Shown here: positions 25,518 to 34,446 of the stretch, one piece after another | How the letters are laid out: every line of letters starts with the position of its first letter | How positions within the stretch are numbered: the first letter of the stretch is position 1 | Assembly: GCF_010730195.1 (NCBI RefSeq) | Contig: NZ_AP022613.1 | Span: forward strand, 5,208,001-5,272,000 | Direction of reading: 5' to 3' | Origin: Mycobacterium conspicuum | GTDB taxonomy: Bacteria; Actinomycetota; Actinomycetes; Mycobacteriales; Mycobacteriaceae | Length of the DNA stretch: 64,000 bases | The notes under the pieces: model-generated | Seen by the model: the letters and a program-made list of their open reading frames with translations, nothing else | What the model was told of the DNA's origin: nothing | Database searches by the model: none | Translations under genes and position numbers: made by a program

Positions 25518-26417
25518 TTACTGATCCATCAGCGCGGACGCGGAAAAGTTGCGTTCCGGATCGCGCCCAGCAAAGTAATTGCGCAATGTGGAGCTCAGCT
25601 GCGCGGGCTCCCAGGCCGACCCTTCGGCACTGAATTGTTGCTCGACCGTCGGCGCCGCCACCAACGTCACCCGCGGGCCGTAGACGATGAACACCTGACC
25701 GTTGACGTCGGCGGCGGCCGGTGACGACAAAAACTGAACCAGGCTAACCACGTGCTCCGGCGAGAGCGGGTCGATTTCGCCTTCCTCTATATCTGCCGGC
25801 CCGAAAACGTCGGCCGTCATGGCGGTGCGGGCCCGCGGGCAGATGGCGTTGGCGCGGACGCCGTACTGGCCTAGCGCGCGGGCGGCGGTCAAGGTCAGCT
25901 GGATAATCCCCGCCTTGGCGGCGCCGTAGTTGGCTTGTCCGACCGGACCCGTCAGGCCGGCCTCCGACGACGTGTTGACGATCCGGCCGAAGATCGATCC
26001 GCCCGATTCTTTGGCCTTGCTGCGCCAGTAGGTGGCCGCGTTGCGGGTCAGCAGAAAGTGCCCGCGCAGGTGCACGGCGATGACGAGGTCCCACTCCTCG
26101 TCGGACATGTTGAACAGCATCCGGTCGCGGGTGATCCCGGCGTTGTTCACCACGATGTCCAGTCCGCCCAGCCCGTCGGCGCAGCTGACCAACTCGTCGG
26201 CGGTCGAGCGTTGGCTAATATCTCCGGCCACCGCGACGGCTTTGGAGCCGGCCGCCCCGATCTCGTCGATCACGTCGGAGGCATCCAGGGCGGCGGGCAT
26301 GTCGTTGACGACGACGGTGGCGCCGAGGCGGGCCAAACCGACCGCTTCGGCCCGGCCCAGACCCGCGGCGGCACCGGTCACCACCGCGACCTTCCCGGAC
26401 AGATCGGTCGCGTTCAT
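25518..26417 (-). CDS. chsB1: SDR ChsB1, beta-hydroxyacyl-CoA dehydrogenase of sterol side chain
   Basis: 299 aa SDR from the ATG at 26415-26417: TGAAAGLGRAEA cofactor motif, VNNAG, the IVNTSSEAG serine region and YGAAK. By position it is Rv3502c (also called hsd4A), which oxidises the 22-hydroxy-acyl-CoA during beta-oxidation of the cholesterol side chain. It acts after the hydratases EchA19/ChsH3 and before the thiolase FadA5. The pathway role is transferred from the family and gene order. Confidence 0.85.
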   Translation of the reverse strand: MNATDLSGKVAVVTGAAAGLGRAEAVGLARLGATVVVNDMPAALDASDVIDEIGAAGSKAVAVAGDISQRSTADELVSCADGLGGLDIVVNNAGITRDRMLFNMSDEEWDLVIAVHLRGHFLLTRNAATYWRSKAKESGGSIFGRIVNTSSEAGLTGPVGQANYGAAKAGIIQLTLTAARALGQYGVRANAICPRARTAMTADVFGPADIEEGEIDPLSPEHVVSLVQFLSSPAAADVNGQVFIVYGPRVTLVAAPTVEQQFSAEGSAWEPAQLSSTLRNYFAGRDPERNFSASALMDQ

Positions 26418-26529
26418 GCTGCCCCCGACGACGATGCAGGCCGCCCAGCGGCCTGAGGAGGAGTCGGGGTATTAGGCCTAGTCAATTTATGAATACCTCT
26501 AGTTTCGGTTTACTCAGGTCGGTCTCGGC

Positions 26530-26721
26530 CTAGTCGCCACGCAACAACGCGGCACGAGGGCATTCGGCGATCGCCTGTTCGGCCAGGTCTTCCTGGTCGG
26601 GGGGCACGGGATCGGTCTTGATCACGGCGTAGTCCTCGTCGTCAAGGTCGAAGATATCCGGCGCAATTCCCCGGCATACCGCGTTGCCTTCACACCGGTC
26701 ACGGTCCACGATCACTCGCAC
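26530..26721 (-). CDS. fdxD: 3Fe-4S ferredoxin FdxD
   Basis: 63 aa from a GTG at 26721, with Shine-Dalgarno AAGGAGG. Three cysteines (10, 16 and 54; CEGNAVC and ECP) give the [3Fe-4S] pattern of P450-type actinobacterial ferredoxins. It is a likely electron donor to CYP125/CYP142, both encoded in this window. It is divergent from fadE26 and probably shares the KstR box at 26807-26820. Confidence 0.9.
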   Translation of the reverse strand: MRVIVDRDRCEGNAVCRGIAPDIFDLDDEDYAVIKTDPVPPDQEDLAEQAIAECPRAALLRGD

Positions 26722-26806
26722 GACACCCTCCTTGAACCTGCTCGGACATCCCGGTCCACCATAAGGCTCGGATCGGTCTGACGAAACGGTCGCTGGATTC
26801 CCAGAC

Positions 26807-26820
26807 TAGAACGTGTTACA
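26807..26820. promoter_or_regulatory. KstR box, fdxD/fadE26 divergent promoter
   Basis: TAGAACGTGTTACA fits all fixed positions of the KstR palindrome. It lies 86 bp from the fdxD start and 61 bp from the fadE26 start. Confidence 0.8.
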
Positions 26821-26880
26821 ACCGGGAAGACGGACGGGTTGCCGTTGGCCGAATCAACGCCTAGGAGAAGGACGGCTGTA

Positions 26881-28059
26881 ATGCGCATCAGTTACACCCC
26901 TGAACAGGAGGAGCTGCGTCGCGAGCTGCGGTCGTACTTCACCAAGCTGATGACCCCGGAGCGTCGCGAGGCGCTGAGCTCCACGCAGGGCGAGGTCGGG
27001 ACGGGCAACGCATATCGCGACGTCGTTTCGCAGATGGGCAAGGACGGGTGGCTGACCCTGAACTGGCCCAAGGAGTACGGCGGACAGGACCGTACCCCGA
27101 TGGACTCGCTGATCTTCACCGATGAAGCGGCCATCGCCGGTGCGCCGGTGCCGTTCCTGACGATCAACAGCGTGGCGCCGACGATCATGGCGTTCGGCAC
27201 CGAGGAGCAGAAGAAGTTCTTCCTGCCCAAGATCGCCGCCGGCGATCTGCACTTCTCGATCGGCTACTCCGAGCCCGGCGCCGGTACCGACCTGGCCAAC
27301 CTGCGCACGACCGCGGTGCGCGACGGCGACGACTATGTCATCAATGGCCAGAAGATGTGGACCAGCCTGATCGCATACGCCGACTGGGTGTGGCTGGCGG
27401 TGCGAACCAACCCGGAGGCCAAGAAGCACCGCGGCATCTCGATGCTGACGGTGCCGACCACCGCCGAGGGGTTCTCGTGGACGCCCGTGCACACCATGGC
27501 CGGGGTGGACACCAGCGCCACCTATTACTCCGACGTGCGGGTGCCGGTGACCAACCTGATCGGCGAGGAGAACGGCGGCTGGAAGCTGGTGACCAACCAG
27601 CTCAACCACGAGCGGGTCGCCCTGGTGTCGCCGCAGCCGATCTTCGTGGCCCTGCGCGAGGTGCGCGAATGGGCGCAAAACACCAAGGGTGATGGCGGGG
27701 CCCGGCTCATCGACTCGGAGTGGGTGCAGCTCAACCTGGCCCGGGTGCACGCCAAGGCCGAGGTGCTCAAGCTGATCAACTGGGAGCTGGCCTCGGCGTC
27801 GAGCGAGGCGTTGAACCCCGCGGATGCCTCGGCCGCCAAGGTGTTCGGCACCGAACTGGCCACCGAGGCCTACCGGCTGCTGATGGAGGTCCTGGGCACC
27901 GCCGCGACACTGCGCCAGGATTCGCCGGGCGCGCTGCTGCGCGGACGGGTCGAGCGGATGCACCGGGCGTGCCTGATCCTGACCTTCGGCGGCGGCACCA
28001 ACGAAGTGCAGCGCGACATCATCGGCATGGTCGCGCTGGGCCTGCCCCGAAACCGCTGA
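26881..28059 (+). CDS. fadE26: Acyl-CoA dehydrogenase FadE26 (ChsE4)
   Basis: 392 aa from the ATG at 26881 with an AGGAG-rich leader (CTAGGAGAAGGACGG); an in-frame ATG 42 bases upstream is less well placed. Acyl-CoA dehydrogenase motifs: IGYSEPGAGTDLANLRTTA, NGQKMWTS and the C-terminal FGGGTNEVQRDIIG flavin segment. In M. tuberculosis FadE26 pairs with FadE27 as the heterotetramer ChsE4-ChsE5, which dehydrogenates long sterol side-chain CoA esters. It is first in the operon fadE26-fadE27-fadD17. Confidence 0.94.
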   Translation: MRISYTPEQEELRRELRSYFTKLMTPERREALSSTQGEVGTGNAYRDVVSQMGKDGWLTLNWPKEYGGQDRTPMDSLIFTDEAAIAGAPVPFLTINSVAPTIMAFGTEEQKKFFLPKIAAGDLHFSIGYSEPGAGTDLANLRTTAVRDGDDYVINGQKMWTSLIAYADWVWLAVRTNPEAKKHRGISMLTVPTTAEGFSWTPVHTMAGVDTSATYYSDVRVPVTNLIGEENGGWKLVTNQLNHERVALVSPQPIFVALREVREWAQNTKGDGGARLIDSEWVQLNLARVHAKAEVLKLINWELASASSEALNPADASAAKVFGTELATEAYRLLMEVLGTAATLRQDSPGALLRGRVERMHRACLILTFGGGTNEVQRDIIGMVALGLPRNR

Positions 28060-28084
28060 CTCTTATCAAGACGGGACTACTTTC

Positions 28085-29170
28085 ATGGACTTCACCACAA
28101 GCGAAGCGGCGAACGACCTCGGTGGGCTGGTCGACACGATCGTGGATTCGGTGTGCACACCGGAGCATCAGCGCGAACTGGACGGGCTCGAGCAACGATT
28201 CGACAAGACGTTGTGGCGCAAGCTGATCGACTCCGACATCCTGTCCAGCGCGGCGGCGTCGGCGCTGGGCGGCGACGGCTTCGGCGTGCTCGAGCAGGTG
28301 GCCATCCTGGTCGCGCTGGGTCATCAGATGGCCGCAGTGCCCTATTTGGAATCGGTGATGCTGGCCTCCGGCGCGCTGGCCCGGTTCGGCTCCGAGGGGT
28401 TGCAGCAGGACTGGGCCGTGCCGGCGGTCAAGGGCGAGAAGATCCTCACCGTGGCCCTGGATGGCGAGATGGGTGAGGGACCGGTACGGGCGGCCGGCGG
28501 CAAGCTGACGGGGACCCGGACGCTGGTCGGTTACGGTCCGGTCGCGGATGCCTTCCTTGTTGCCGCCGAAACCGATTCGGGCACAGCAGTTTTCCTGGTC
28601 GCGGCCGACGACCCCGGGGTCACGGTGACGGCGTTGCGCACCACCGGCTTCAACAGCGCCGGGCACCTGGCGCTCGACGGTGTCGCGGTGGACGACTCGC
28701 GTCGGGTCGGCGGGGACGAAGTCGCCCCGTGGCTCGAAACCCTTGCCACACTGGGCCGCAGCGCGTTTCAGCTCGGGGTGCTGGAGCGCGGTTTGCAGAT
28801 GACCGCCGAATACGCGCGCGAGCGCGAGCAATTCGACCGACCGATCGGCAGCTTTCAGGCCGTTTCGCAGCGGTTGGCCGACGGCTACATCGACATCAAA
28901 GGCTTGCGGCTGACGCTCACCCAGGCGGCCTGGAAGGTCTCCGAGGACATCCCCGCCGAGATGGACGTGGCCAGCGCGGCGTTCTGGGCCGCGGATGCCG
29001 GGCACCGGGTGGCACACACCATCGTGCATGTGCACGGCGGCGTCGGCGTCGACACCGATCACCCGGCGCACCGTTATTTCTTGGCGGCCAAGGAAACCGA
29101 GTTCGCGTTGGGCGGCGCCACCGGACAGCTGCGCCGCATCGGCCGTGAACTCGCCGAGACCCCTGCCTAG
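28085..29170 (+). CDS. fadE27: Acyl-CoA dehydrogenase FadE27 (ChsE5)
   Basis: 361 aa, starting 25 bp after fadE26. It is a shorter, divergent acyl-CoA dehydrogenase chain: FQLGVLERGLQMTAEY, REQFDRPIGSFQAVSQRLAD and HVHGGVGVDTDHPAHRYF are the recognisable family segments. It forms the partner subunit of the FadE26-FadE27 complex in sterol side-chain oxidation. Confidence 0.93.
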   Translation: MDFTTSEAANDLGGLVDTIVDSVCTPEHQRELDGLEQRFDKTLWRKLIDSDILSSAAASALGGDGFGVLEQVAILVALGHQMAAVPYLESVMLASGALARFGSEGLQQDWAVPAVKGEKILTVALDGEMGEGPVRAAGGKLTGTRTLVGYGPVADAFLVAAETDSGTAVFLVAADDPGVTVTALRTTGFNSAGHLALDGVAVDDSRRVGGDEVAPWLETLATLGRSAFQLGVLERGLQMTAEYAREREQFDRPIGSFQAVSQRLADGYIDIKGLRLTLTQAAWKVSEDIPAEMDVASAAFWAADAGHRVAHTIVHVHGGVGVDTDHPAHRYFLAAKETEFALGGATGQLRRIGRELAETPA

Positions 29171-29179
29171 CCCGGGCAA

Positions 29180-30694
29180 TTGATCCTCAGCCCGACCGAC
29201 CTCACGGTCACCCAACTCCTGGTGCCGCTGGCCGACATCGACGACCGCGGCGTCTATTTCGAGAACTCGTTCACCAGTTGGCGTGATCATGTGCAACACG
29301 CGGCCGCCATCACCGCGGCGCTGCGCGACCGGTTGGATCCGGCCAAGCCGCCGCACGTCGGCGTGCTGCTGGAGAACACGCCGTTCTTCTCGGCGATGCT
29401 CGTGGCGGCCGGGATGTCGGGGATCGTGCCGGTAGGCCTGAACCCGGTGCGGCGCGGCGAGGCGCTGATCCGCGACATCGACAAGGCCGACTGCCAGCTG
29501 GTGTTGGCCGATACGAAATCCGCTGAAACGCTTGATGGCATCGAGCATGTCAATGTCGATTCCCCGGAGTGGGCCGCCGAGGTCGACGCGCACCGCGACG
29601 CGGAGGCGCGTTTCCGGACCGCGTCGCCCGACGACCTGTTCATGCTGATCTTCACGTCGGGCACCAGCGGTGATCCCAAGGCGGTGAAGTGCAGCCACGG
29701 CAAGGTGGCCGTCGCCGGCGTGATGATGACGCAGCGCTTCGAGCTTGGCCGCGACGACGTCTGCTACGTGTCGATGCCGCTGTTTCATTCCAACGCGGTA
29801 CTGGTCGGCTGGTCGGTGGCGGCGGCGTGTCAGGGCTCAATGGCGTTGCGGCGCAAGTTCTCCGCGTCGAACTTCCTGCCGGACGTCCGTCGCTACGGCG
29901 CCACCTACGCCAACTACGTCGGCAAGCCGCTATCCTATGTGCTTGCCACACCCGAGCTTCCCGACGATGCGGACAACCCGCTGCGCGCGGTGTACGGCAA
30001 CGAAGGGGTGCCCGGCGACATCGAGCGCTTCGCAACCAGATTCGGCTGTCGGGTTCAGGACGGCTTCGGTTCGACCGAGGGCGGGGTTGCGATCGGACGT
30101 ACCCCCGATACCCCACCGGGTGCGCTGGGCCCGCTGACCGAGGGGATCGAGATCATCGACCCCGAGACCGGCGAGCCCTGCCCGCCCGGCGTGGTCGGCG
30201 AGGTGGTCAACACCGCAGGAGCGGGCCGGTTCGAGGGCTACTACAACGATCCCGAGGCCGAGGCCCAACGCATGGCCGGGGGCGTCTACCACAGTGGCGA
30301 CCTGGCCTATCGCGACGAAGCCGGGTACGCCTATTTCGCTGGCCGACTTGGCGATTGGATGCGGGTCGACGGCGAGAACCTGGGCACCGCGCCGATCGAA
30401 CGGGTGCTGCTACGGCATCCCGAGGTGACCGAGGCGGCGGTGTATCCGGTGCCCGATCCGGTGGTCGGCGACCAGGTGATGGCGGCGCTGGTGCTGACGC
30501 CCGGCGCCGAATTCGACGTCGAGACGTTCCGGTCGTTCCTGGCCGCACAGTCCGACCTCGGGCCCAAGCAATGGCCGTCGTATGTCCGGGTCAGCGCGGC
30601 GCTGCCACGCACGGTGACCTTCAAGGTGCTCAAGCGGGAGCTCTCGGCCGAGGGTGTGGACTGCGCCGATCCGGTGTGGTCGATATCCCGGTAA
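29180..30694 (+). CDS. fadD17: Acyl-CoA synthetase FadD17
   Basis: 504 aa from a TTG at 29180, ten bases after fadE27. Adenylate-forming enzyme: the P-loop-like FTSGTSGDPKAVKCSH, the FGSTEGG motif, YHSGDLAY and the C-terminal lysine region FKVLKREL. FadD17 activates the C24/C5-type carboxylated sterol side chain as a CoA ester. Sequence and order match Rv3506 closely. It is followed by a long hairpin rather than by the PE_PGRS genes found there in H37Rv. Confidence 0.93.
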   Translation: MILSPTDLTVTQLLVPLADIDDRGVYFENSFTSWRDHVQHAAAITAALRDRLDPAKPPHVGVLLENTPFFSAMLVAAGMSGIVPVGLNPVRRGEALIRDIDKADCQLVLADTKSAETLDGIEHVNVDSPEWAAEVDAHRDAEARFRTASPDDLFMLIFTSGTSGDPKAVKCSHGKVAVAGVMMTQRFELGRDDVCYVSMPLFHSNAVLVGWSVAAACQGSMALRRKFSASNFLPDVRRYGATYANYVGKPLSYVLATPELPDDADNPLRAVYGNEGVPGDIERFATRFGCRVQDGFGSTEGGVAIGRTPDTPPGALGPLTEGIEIIDPETGEPCPPGVVGEVVNTAGAGRFEGYYNDPEAEAQRMAGGVYHSGDLAYRDEAGYAYFAGRLGDWMRVDGENLGTAPIERVLLRHPEVTEAAVYPVPDPVVGDQVMAALVLTPGAEFDVETFRSFLAAQSDLGPKQWPSYVRVSAALPRTVTFKVLKRELSAEGVDCADPVWSISR

Positions 30695-30713
30695 ACGTGT
30701 CGTCTAACGGTGT

Positions 30714-30775
30714 CCGCGAGCCGAACGTCACTGCGAAATCCGGTGCCGGAAATCGCAGCCACGTTCGGCTCGCGG
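30714..30775. repeat. Long palindromic hairpin after fadD17 (family member 1)
   Basis: Perfect 15-bp outer arms CCGCGAGCCGAACGT (30714-30728) and ACGTTCGGCTCGCGG (30761-30775), inner arms CTGCGA/TCGCAG, and a tip TCCGG-tg-CCGGA. It shares the outer core GCCGAACGT and the inner TGCGA/TCGCA with the hairpins at 36981 and 37911. It may act as a terminator for fadD17 and the convergent VOC gene. Confidence 0.75.
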
Positions 30776-30804
30776 GCTAGACACGCGGGAGCGTGGGCGG
30801 TTAA

Positions 30805-31254
30805 CTAGCTGCCGTCGCCCGACGCGGCCGCCTGAGCAGCATCGGCCTGATAGCTCCCCATGAACTCCATCGGCACGCCGCCCATGGTGCAGAAGAACAG
30901 GTCGACGCCGGGCACCATGGTGTTGAGCACCGTGACGTCGTCGGCGAACTTGTGTGCCTTGTCTTTCACGTTGCTGTAGTCGTCGGTGAGGAACGACAGC
31001 GCCGCGAGGCCCTCGGGGGCGATGTCGCGCATCTTCTCGGGCACGTCCAGGACTTCGATCAGTCCGGCGTCGCCGCTGCCCAGAATCGTCACGTCGGCTC
31101 CATCCGATGGTGGCCAGCCTAGGGTCGCCTCCAGCATCTCGCCGGGGATCCGAAAGCTGTGCTGGACATCCATCCCAACGACGTCGGTGAGGAATTGGAT
31201 GAAGGTGCTCGCCGAATGGCTGCGCATGACGACATGATGAAGCTGTTTCGACAA
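30805..31254 (-). CDS. VOC-superfamily (glyoxalase-like) protein
   Basis: 149 aa with the paired beta-alpha-beta modules of the vicinal oxygen chelate fold: LHHVVMRSHSASTFIQFLTD at the start and FFCTMGGVPMEFMG near the end. The His (LHHV) and Glu (MEF) positions could ligate a metal. It is the last gene of the fadD19 operon, 16 bp after ilvX. The reaction is unknown; isomerase, dioxygenase or lyase chemistry on a sterol-derived intermediate is possible. Confidence 0.8.
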   Translation of the reverse strand: MSKQLHHVVMRSHSASTFIQFLTDVVGMDVQHSFRIPGEMLEATLGWPPSDGADVTILGSGDAGLIEVLDVPEKMRDIAPEGLAALSFLTDDYSNVKDKAHKFADDVTVLNTMVPGVDLFFCTMGGVPMEFMGSYQADAAQAAASGDGS

Positions 31255-31270
31255 TGGTGGACACCTTTCG

Positions 31271-32824
31271 CTAGCCGAACAGTGATGGGACTACCGCGTC
31301 GATAAGGTGCGGTCCGGGTTCGGCGAAGGCCGCATTGAGCGCGTCGGCCAATTCCTCGGCGGTGCTGACCCGCCGCGCCGGCACTCCCATGCCCTCGGCG
31401 ATCTTGACGAAATCCATTGTGGGACCGGATAAGTCAAGCAGGTTCAGCGCTTTGGGGCCGGGGGCGGATCCGGCCCCGACGCGCTGCAGTTCAATCCGGA
31501 GGATGTCGTAGGCGCCGTTGTCGTAGAGGACGGTGGTCACGTTGAGGTTTTCACGCGCCTGAGTCCACAAGCCGGAAATCGTGTACATCGCCGAGCCGTC
31601 GGATTCCAGGCAGAGCACCGGCCGGTCGGGTGCGGCCACCGCGGCACCCACCGCCGTCGGGATGCCGTAGCCGATCGCTCCGCCGGTCAGCGTCAGCCAA
31701 TCGTGGGCCGGCGCCCCGGCGGTGGCCTTCTCCAACGCCAGACCGGACGTGTTGGACTCGTCGACGACAATGGCCCGTTCCGGCAGCAGCGCGCCGATCA
31801 CCGCGGCCGCCGACGCGGACGTCAGGGCACCGGTCGGTAACTCCGGGCGCGACGGGGACGCCACCGGGGCGACGGTGTCCGGCGCCAGCTCGTCGGCCAA
31901 CGCGGCCAAAGCCGCTGCCGCGCCGTCGTATTCGGCGAGCACGTGCACCTCGCAGCCCGCCGGCACCAGGTCGCTGGGCGTGTTCGGGTAGGCGAAGAAG
32001 GACACCGGCGACACGGCGCCGGCCAGCACCAGATGCTTGGCGCCGTCGAGTTGGGCTGCGACGGCCTCGGCGAAATAGGCGAGCCGGTCGATCGCGGGGA
32101 TGCCGGCGCCGCGCTCGAGCCGCGTCGGGAAGGTCTCACAGAGCAGGCGGGCGCCGGTCGCCTGGCCGATCCGCGCGGCCGCGGCCAGGCCGGGTGCGCG
32201 GGTGGCGTCGCCACCGATGAGCATCACCGTGGGCTCGCCGGAGCGCAACGCCGCGGCCACCTCTGATGCGCCGACCGCCGGTCCCCCGGCGCGGCCTGCC
32301 GGTGGCCGCACCTCGGCCACCTGGCCGCCGTCGGACCAGGACGCGTCGGCGGGCAGGATCAACGTCGAGACGCAAGATCCGGAAACGCTCGCAGCGATCG
32401 CCTCGGCCGTATCGGGCCCGACGGCGGCGCTGTCGACGCTACGGCGCACCCATCCCGACACGGTGCCCGCCAGCGCGTCGATGTCGGATTCCAGTGGGGC
32501 GTCGTACTTCTTGTGATAGGTGGCATGATCGCCGACGACGACCACCATCGGGACTTTCGCGCGGCGCGCGTTGTGCAGGTTGGCCAGGCCGTTGCCCAGC
32601 CCGGGGCCCAGGTGCAGCAGCACCGCGGCGGGGCGGTCGGCGATGCGCGCATACCCGTCGGCCGCACCGGTGGCCACCCCTTCGAACAGGGTCAGCACGC
32701 CGCGCATGCGTTCCACGGTGTCCAGTGCGGACACGAAGTGCATCTCCGACGTGCCGGGGTTGGCGAAGCACACGTCGACACCACCGTCGACCAGGGTGTT
32801 GATCAGCGCCTGGGCACCGTTCAC
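31271..32824 (-). CDS. ilvX: Thiamine-diphosphate enzyme IlvX (acetolactate synthase-like)
   Basis: 517 aa with the three-domain ThDP layout: N-terminal PYR domain with the catalytic Glu in LFEGVATGAADGYAR, a central domain, and a C-terminal PP domain with ESDGSAMYTISGLWTQ...YDN for Mg-ThDP. It corresponds to Rv3509c. It resembles benzoylformate decarboxylase/acetolactate synthase relatives but not true catalytic IlvB, so branched-chain amino acid synthesis is doubtful. Its place in the fadD19 operon, 4-bp overlapped with the amidohydrolase, suggests C-C bond cleavage of a sterol-derived 2-oxo compound or acyl-CoA. Confidence 0.85.
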   Translation of the reverse strand: MNGAQALINTLVDGGVDVCFANPGTSEMHFVSALDTVERMRGVLTLFEGVATGAADGYARIADRPAAVLLHLGPGLGNGLANLHNARRAKVPMVVVVGDHATYHKKYDAPLESDIDALAGTVSGWVRRSVDSAAVGPDTAEAIAASVSGSCVSTLILPADASWSDGGQVAEVRPPAGRAGGPAVGASEVAAALRSGEPTVMLIGGDATRAPGLAAAARIGQATGARLLCETFPTRLERGAGIPAIDRLAYFAEAVAAQLDGAKHLVLAGAVSPVSFFAYPNTPSDLVPAGCEVHVLAEYDGAAAALAALADELAPDTVAPVASPSRPELPTGALTSASAAAVIGALLPERAIVVDESNTSGLALEKATAGAPAHDWLTLTGGAIGYGIPTAVGAAVAAPDRPVLCLESDGSAMYTISGLWTQARENLNVTTVLYDNGAYDILRIELQRVGAGSAPGPKALNLLDLSGPTMDFVKIAEGMGVPARRVSTAEELADALNAAFAEPGPHLIDAVVPSLFG

Positions 32825-33645
32825 TGAGTCGCCTCCAATCCGAACACCCGCTCGGCATTGCCGCGCAAGAAGTCGTGGCGGGCCTCGTCGCTGAGGCCGA
32901 GGTCGTCGAGGCCGGCCAGCGCGTGGCTGTGCGCAATCATCGGCCAGTTGGTGCCGAACAGCACTTTGCGTTGTCCGGTAGGAGTTTTCATGAATCTGAT
33001 GAGCTCTTCAGGCAGCCGCTTGATCGTGTAGGCGCTGGTATCGATGTACACGTTTTCGTGTTTGCGAGCGACGGCCACCATCTCCTCGGTCCACGGATAG
33101 CCGACGTGCCCGCACACGATCACCAGCTCCGGAAAGTCGAGGGCCACCTGGTCGATGTAGGGAATCGGGCGTCCGGTCTCCGAAGGGCGCAACGGCCCGG
33201 TGTGGCCGACCTGCGTGCAAAACGGCACGCCGGACTCGACACACTCGGCGAACAGCGGGTAGTAGCGGCGGTCGGTGGGCGGCGCATTCCACAGCCAGGG
33301 CACCACCCGCAGGCCGACGAACCCTTGTTTAACCCGGCGTCGCAATTCGCGGACCGCCTCCATGGGCCGATCCAAGTCGGCGGCGGCAAGGCCGGCAAAA
33401 CGGTTGGGGTGCAATCTGATCCACTCGGCGACCTCGTCGTTGGAGACCAGGTCCTGGCCGCCCGGTCCCTGCCACGCGCTGAGCAAGCCGAGGTCAACGT
33501 TGGCCGCGTCCATGGACGCGATGGTCGCCTCGATTGGGATGTCGGTGTCCGGTATTGACCCGCCGGTCCAACGCCGCAGCGAGGCCAAGAAGTCGCTGCG
33601 CAGGAACCGTTGCGTCGGATGCTGCATCCACACGTCGATCGTCAT
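32821..33645 (-). CDS. Amidohydrolase-2 family protein (Rv3510c-like)
   Basis: 274 aa, ATG at 33645. It has a TIM-barrel of the ACMSD/amidohydrolase-2 type: VDLGLLSAWQGPGG, VSNDEVAEWIRLHPNRFAG, QVGHTG, IVCGHVGYPW and VLFGTNWPM. The usual metal-binding Asp near the C-terminus (GTDWP) is Asn here, and the N-terminal DxHxH is replaced by IDVWMQHP, so metal binding is doubtful. It overlaps ilvX by four bases. A decarboxylase or hydrolase role on a pathway intermediate is possible. Confidence 0.8.
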   Translation of the reverse strand: MTIDVWMQHPTQRFLRSDFLASLRRWTGGSIPDTDIPIEATIASMDAANVDLGLLSAWQGPGGQDLVSNDEVAEWIRLHPNRFAGLAAADLDRPMEAVRELRRRVKQGFVGLRVVPWLWNAPPTDRRYYPLFAECVESGVPFCTQVGHTGPLRPSETGRPIPYIDQVALDFPELVIVCGHVGYPWTEEMVAVARKHENVYIDTSAYTIKRLPEELIRFMKTPTGQRKVLFGTNWPMIAHSHALAGLDDLGLSDEARHDFLRGNAERVFGLEATQ

Positions 33646-33669
33646 CGCGATTCGACTTTAGACCCCGGG

Positions 33670-34446
33670 TCACACGGCCAGTGCGGCGCGGGCGGCGGCA
33701 CGGGTGCGCGCCGCATACTCCCCGCCAAACAGCACGACGTGCGCGAGCAGCGGGAAGAGCTGGTGTAGCCCGATCCGGTTGCGCCAGCCGGGTTTCAGCG
33801 GCTGCACCCGCTGGTAGCCGGTGATGATCGCGTCGTAGTGCGGGCAGCCGAACAGCGCCAGCATCGCCAGGTCGGTCTCGCGGTGACCGGCGTGCGCGGC
33901 GGGGTCGATCAGCACCACCCCGTCGGGTGTCCACATCACGTTGCCGCCCCACAGGTCGCCATGCAGCCGCGCTGGGCGGTCCGCTTCGTCATCAGAATCG
34001 AAGTCGCCGGCGCGGCAACGCGCCGCGACCTCAGAGATCGTGGCCCGGGTTGCCACATCGAGTTGCGGCGCGGCGAGCTCGGCCATCGGGGCCAGCCGCT
34101 CGTCGGCGTAGAACTCGCCCCAACGCTGGTGCGGCCGCAATGACATCGGCAGCGGCTGCTGTAGTGGCCCGAAGAACCCGGGCCCGTCCCAGCCGTCGGG
34201 ACCCACACCGAACGCCGGGGCGCCGGCGCCGTGGGTGGTGGCGAGTTGGCGGCCGAACGCGTGCGCGGCTTCGGCGCTCGGACTGACCGACTGGAGTCGC
34301 CGCAGCGTCAGGCTCCCGGCATCGACGGAGACGACCTGCGCACAGGGCACGCCGCCGTCGACGCTGGAAAGCCAGCGCAGCCCTGAGGCTTCCCAAGCGA
34401 AATAATTGGCGGGCGCGCCCGGATGACTCTTGACGAAATCAGTCAC
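33670..34446 (-). CDS. Fructosamine-3-kinase/aminoglycoside phosphotransferase-like protein
   Basis: 258 aa from a GTG at 34446 that overlaps the fadD19 TGA (GTGA); the longer upstream frame is a shadow. Kinase-fold motifs: the catalytic loop RPARLHGDLWGGNVMW (HGDxxxxN) and the Mg-binding VVLIDPAAHAGH. Fructosamine-3-kinases repair glycated protein amines. The family is also used for other small substrates. It is the second gene of the fadD19 operon. Confidence 0.82.
   Translation of the reverse strand: MTDFVKSHPGAPANYFAWEASGLRWLSSVDGGVPCAQVVSVDAGSLTLRRLQSVSPSAEAAHAFGRQLATTHGAGAPAFGVGPDGWDGPGFFGPLQQPLPMSLRPHQRWGEFYADERLAPMAELAAPQLDVATRATISEVAARCRAGDFDSDDEADRPARLHGDLWGGNVMWTPDGVVLIDPAAHAGHRETDLAMLALFGCPHYDAIITGYQRVQPLKPGWRNRIGLHQLFPLLAHVVLFGGEYAARTRAAARAALAV

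Noticed and set aside
28019..29788. A 589-codon minus-strand frame over fadE27/fadD17
   Set aside because: Antisense shadow with His/Arg-rich composition and no motifs.
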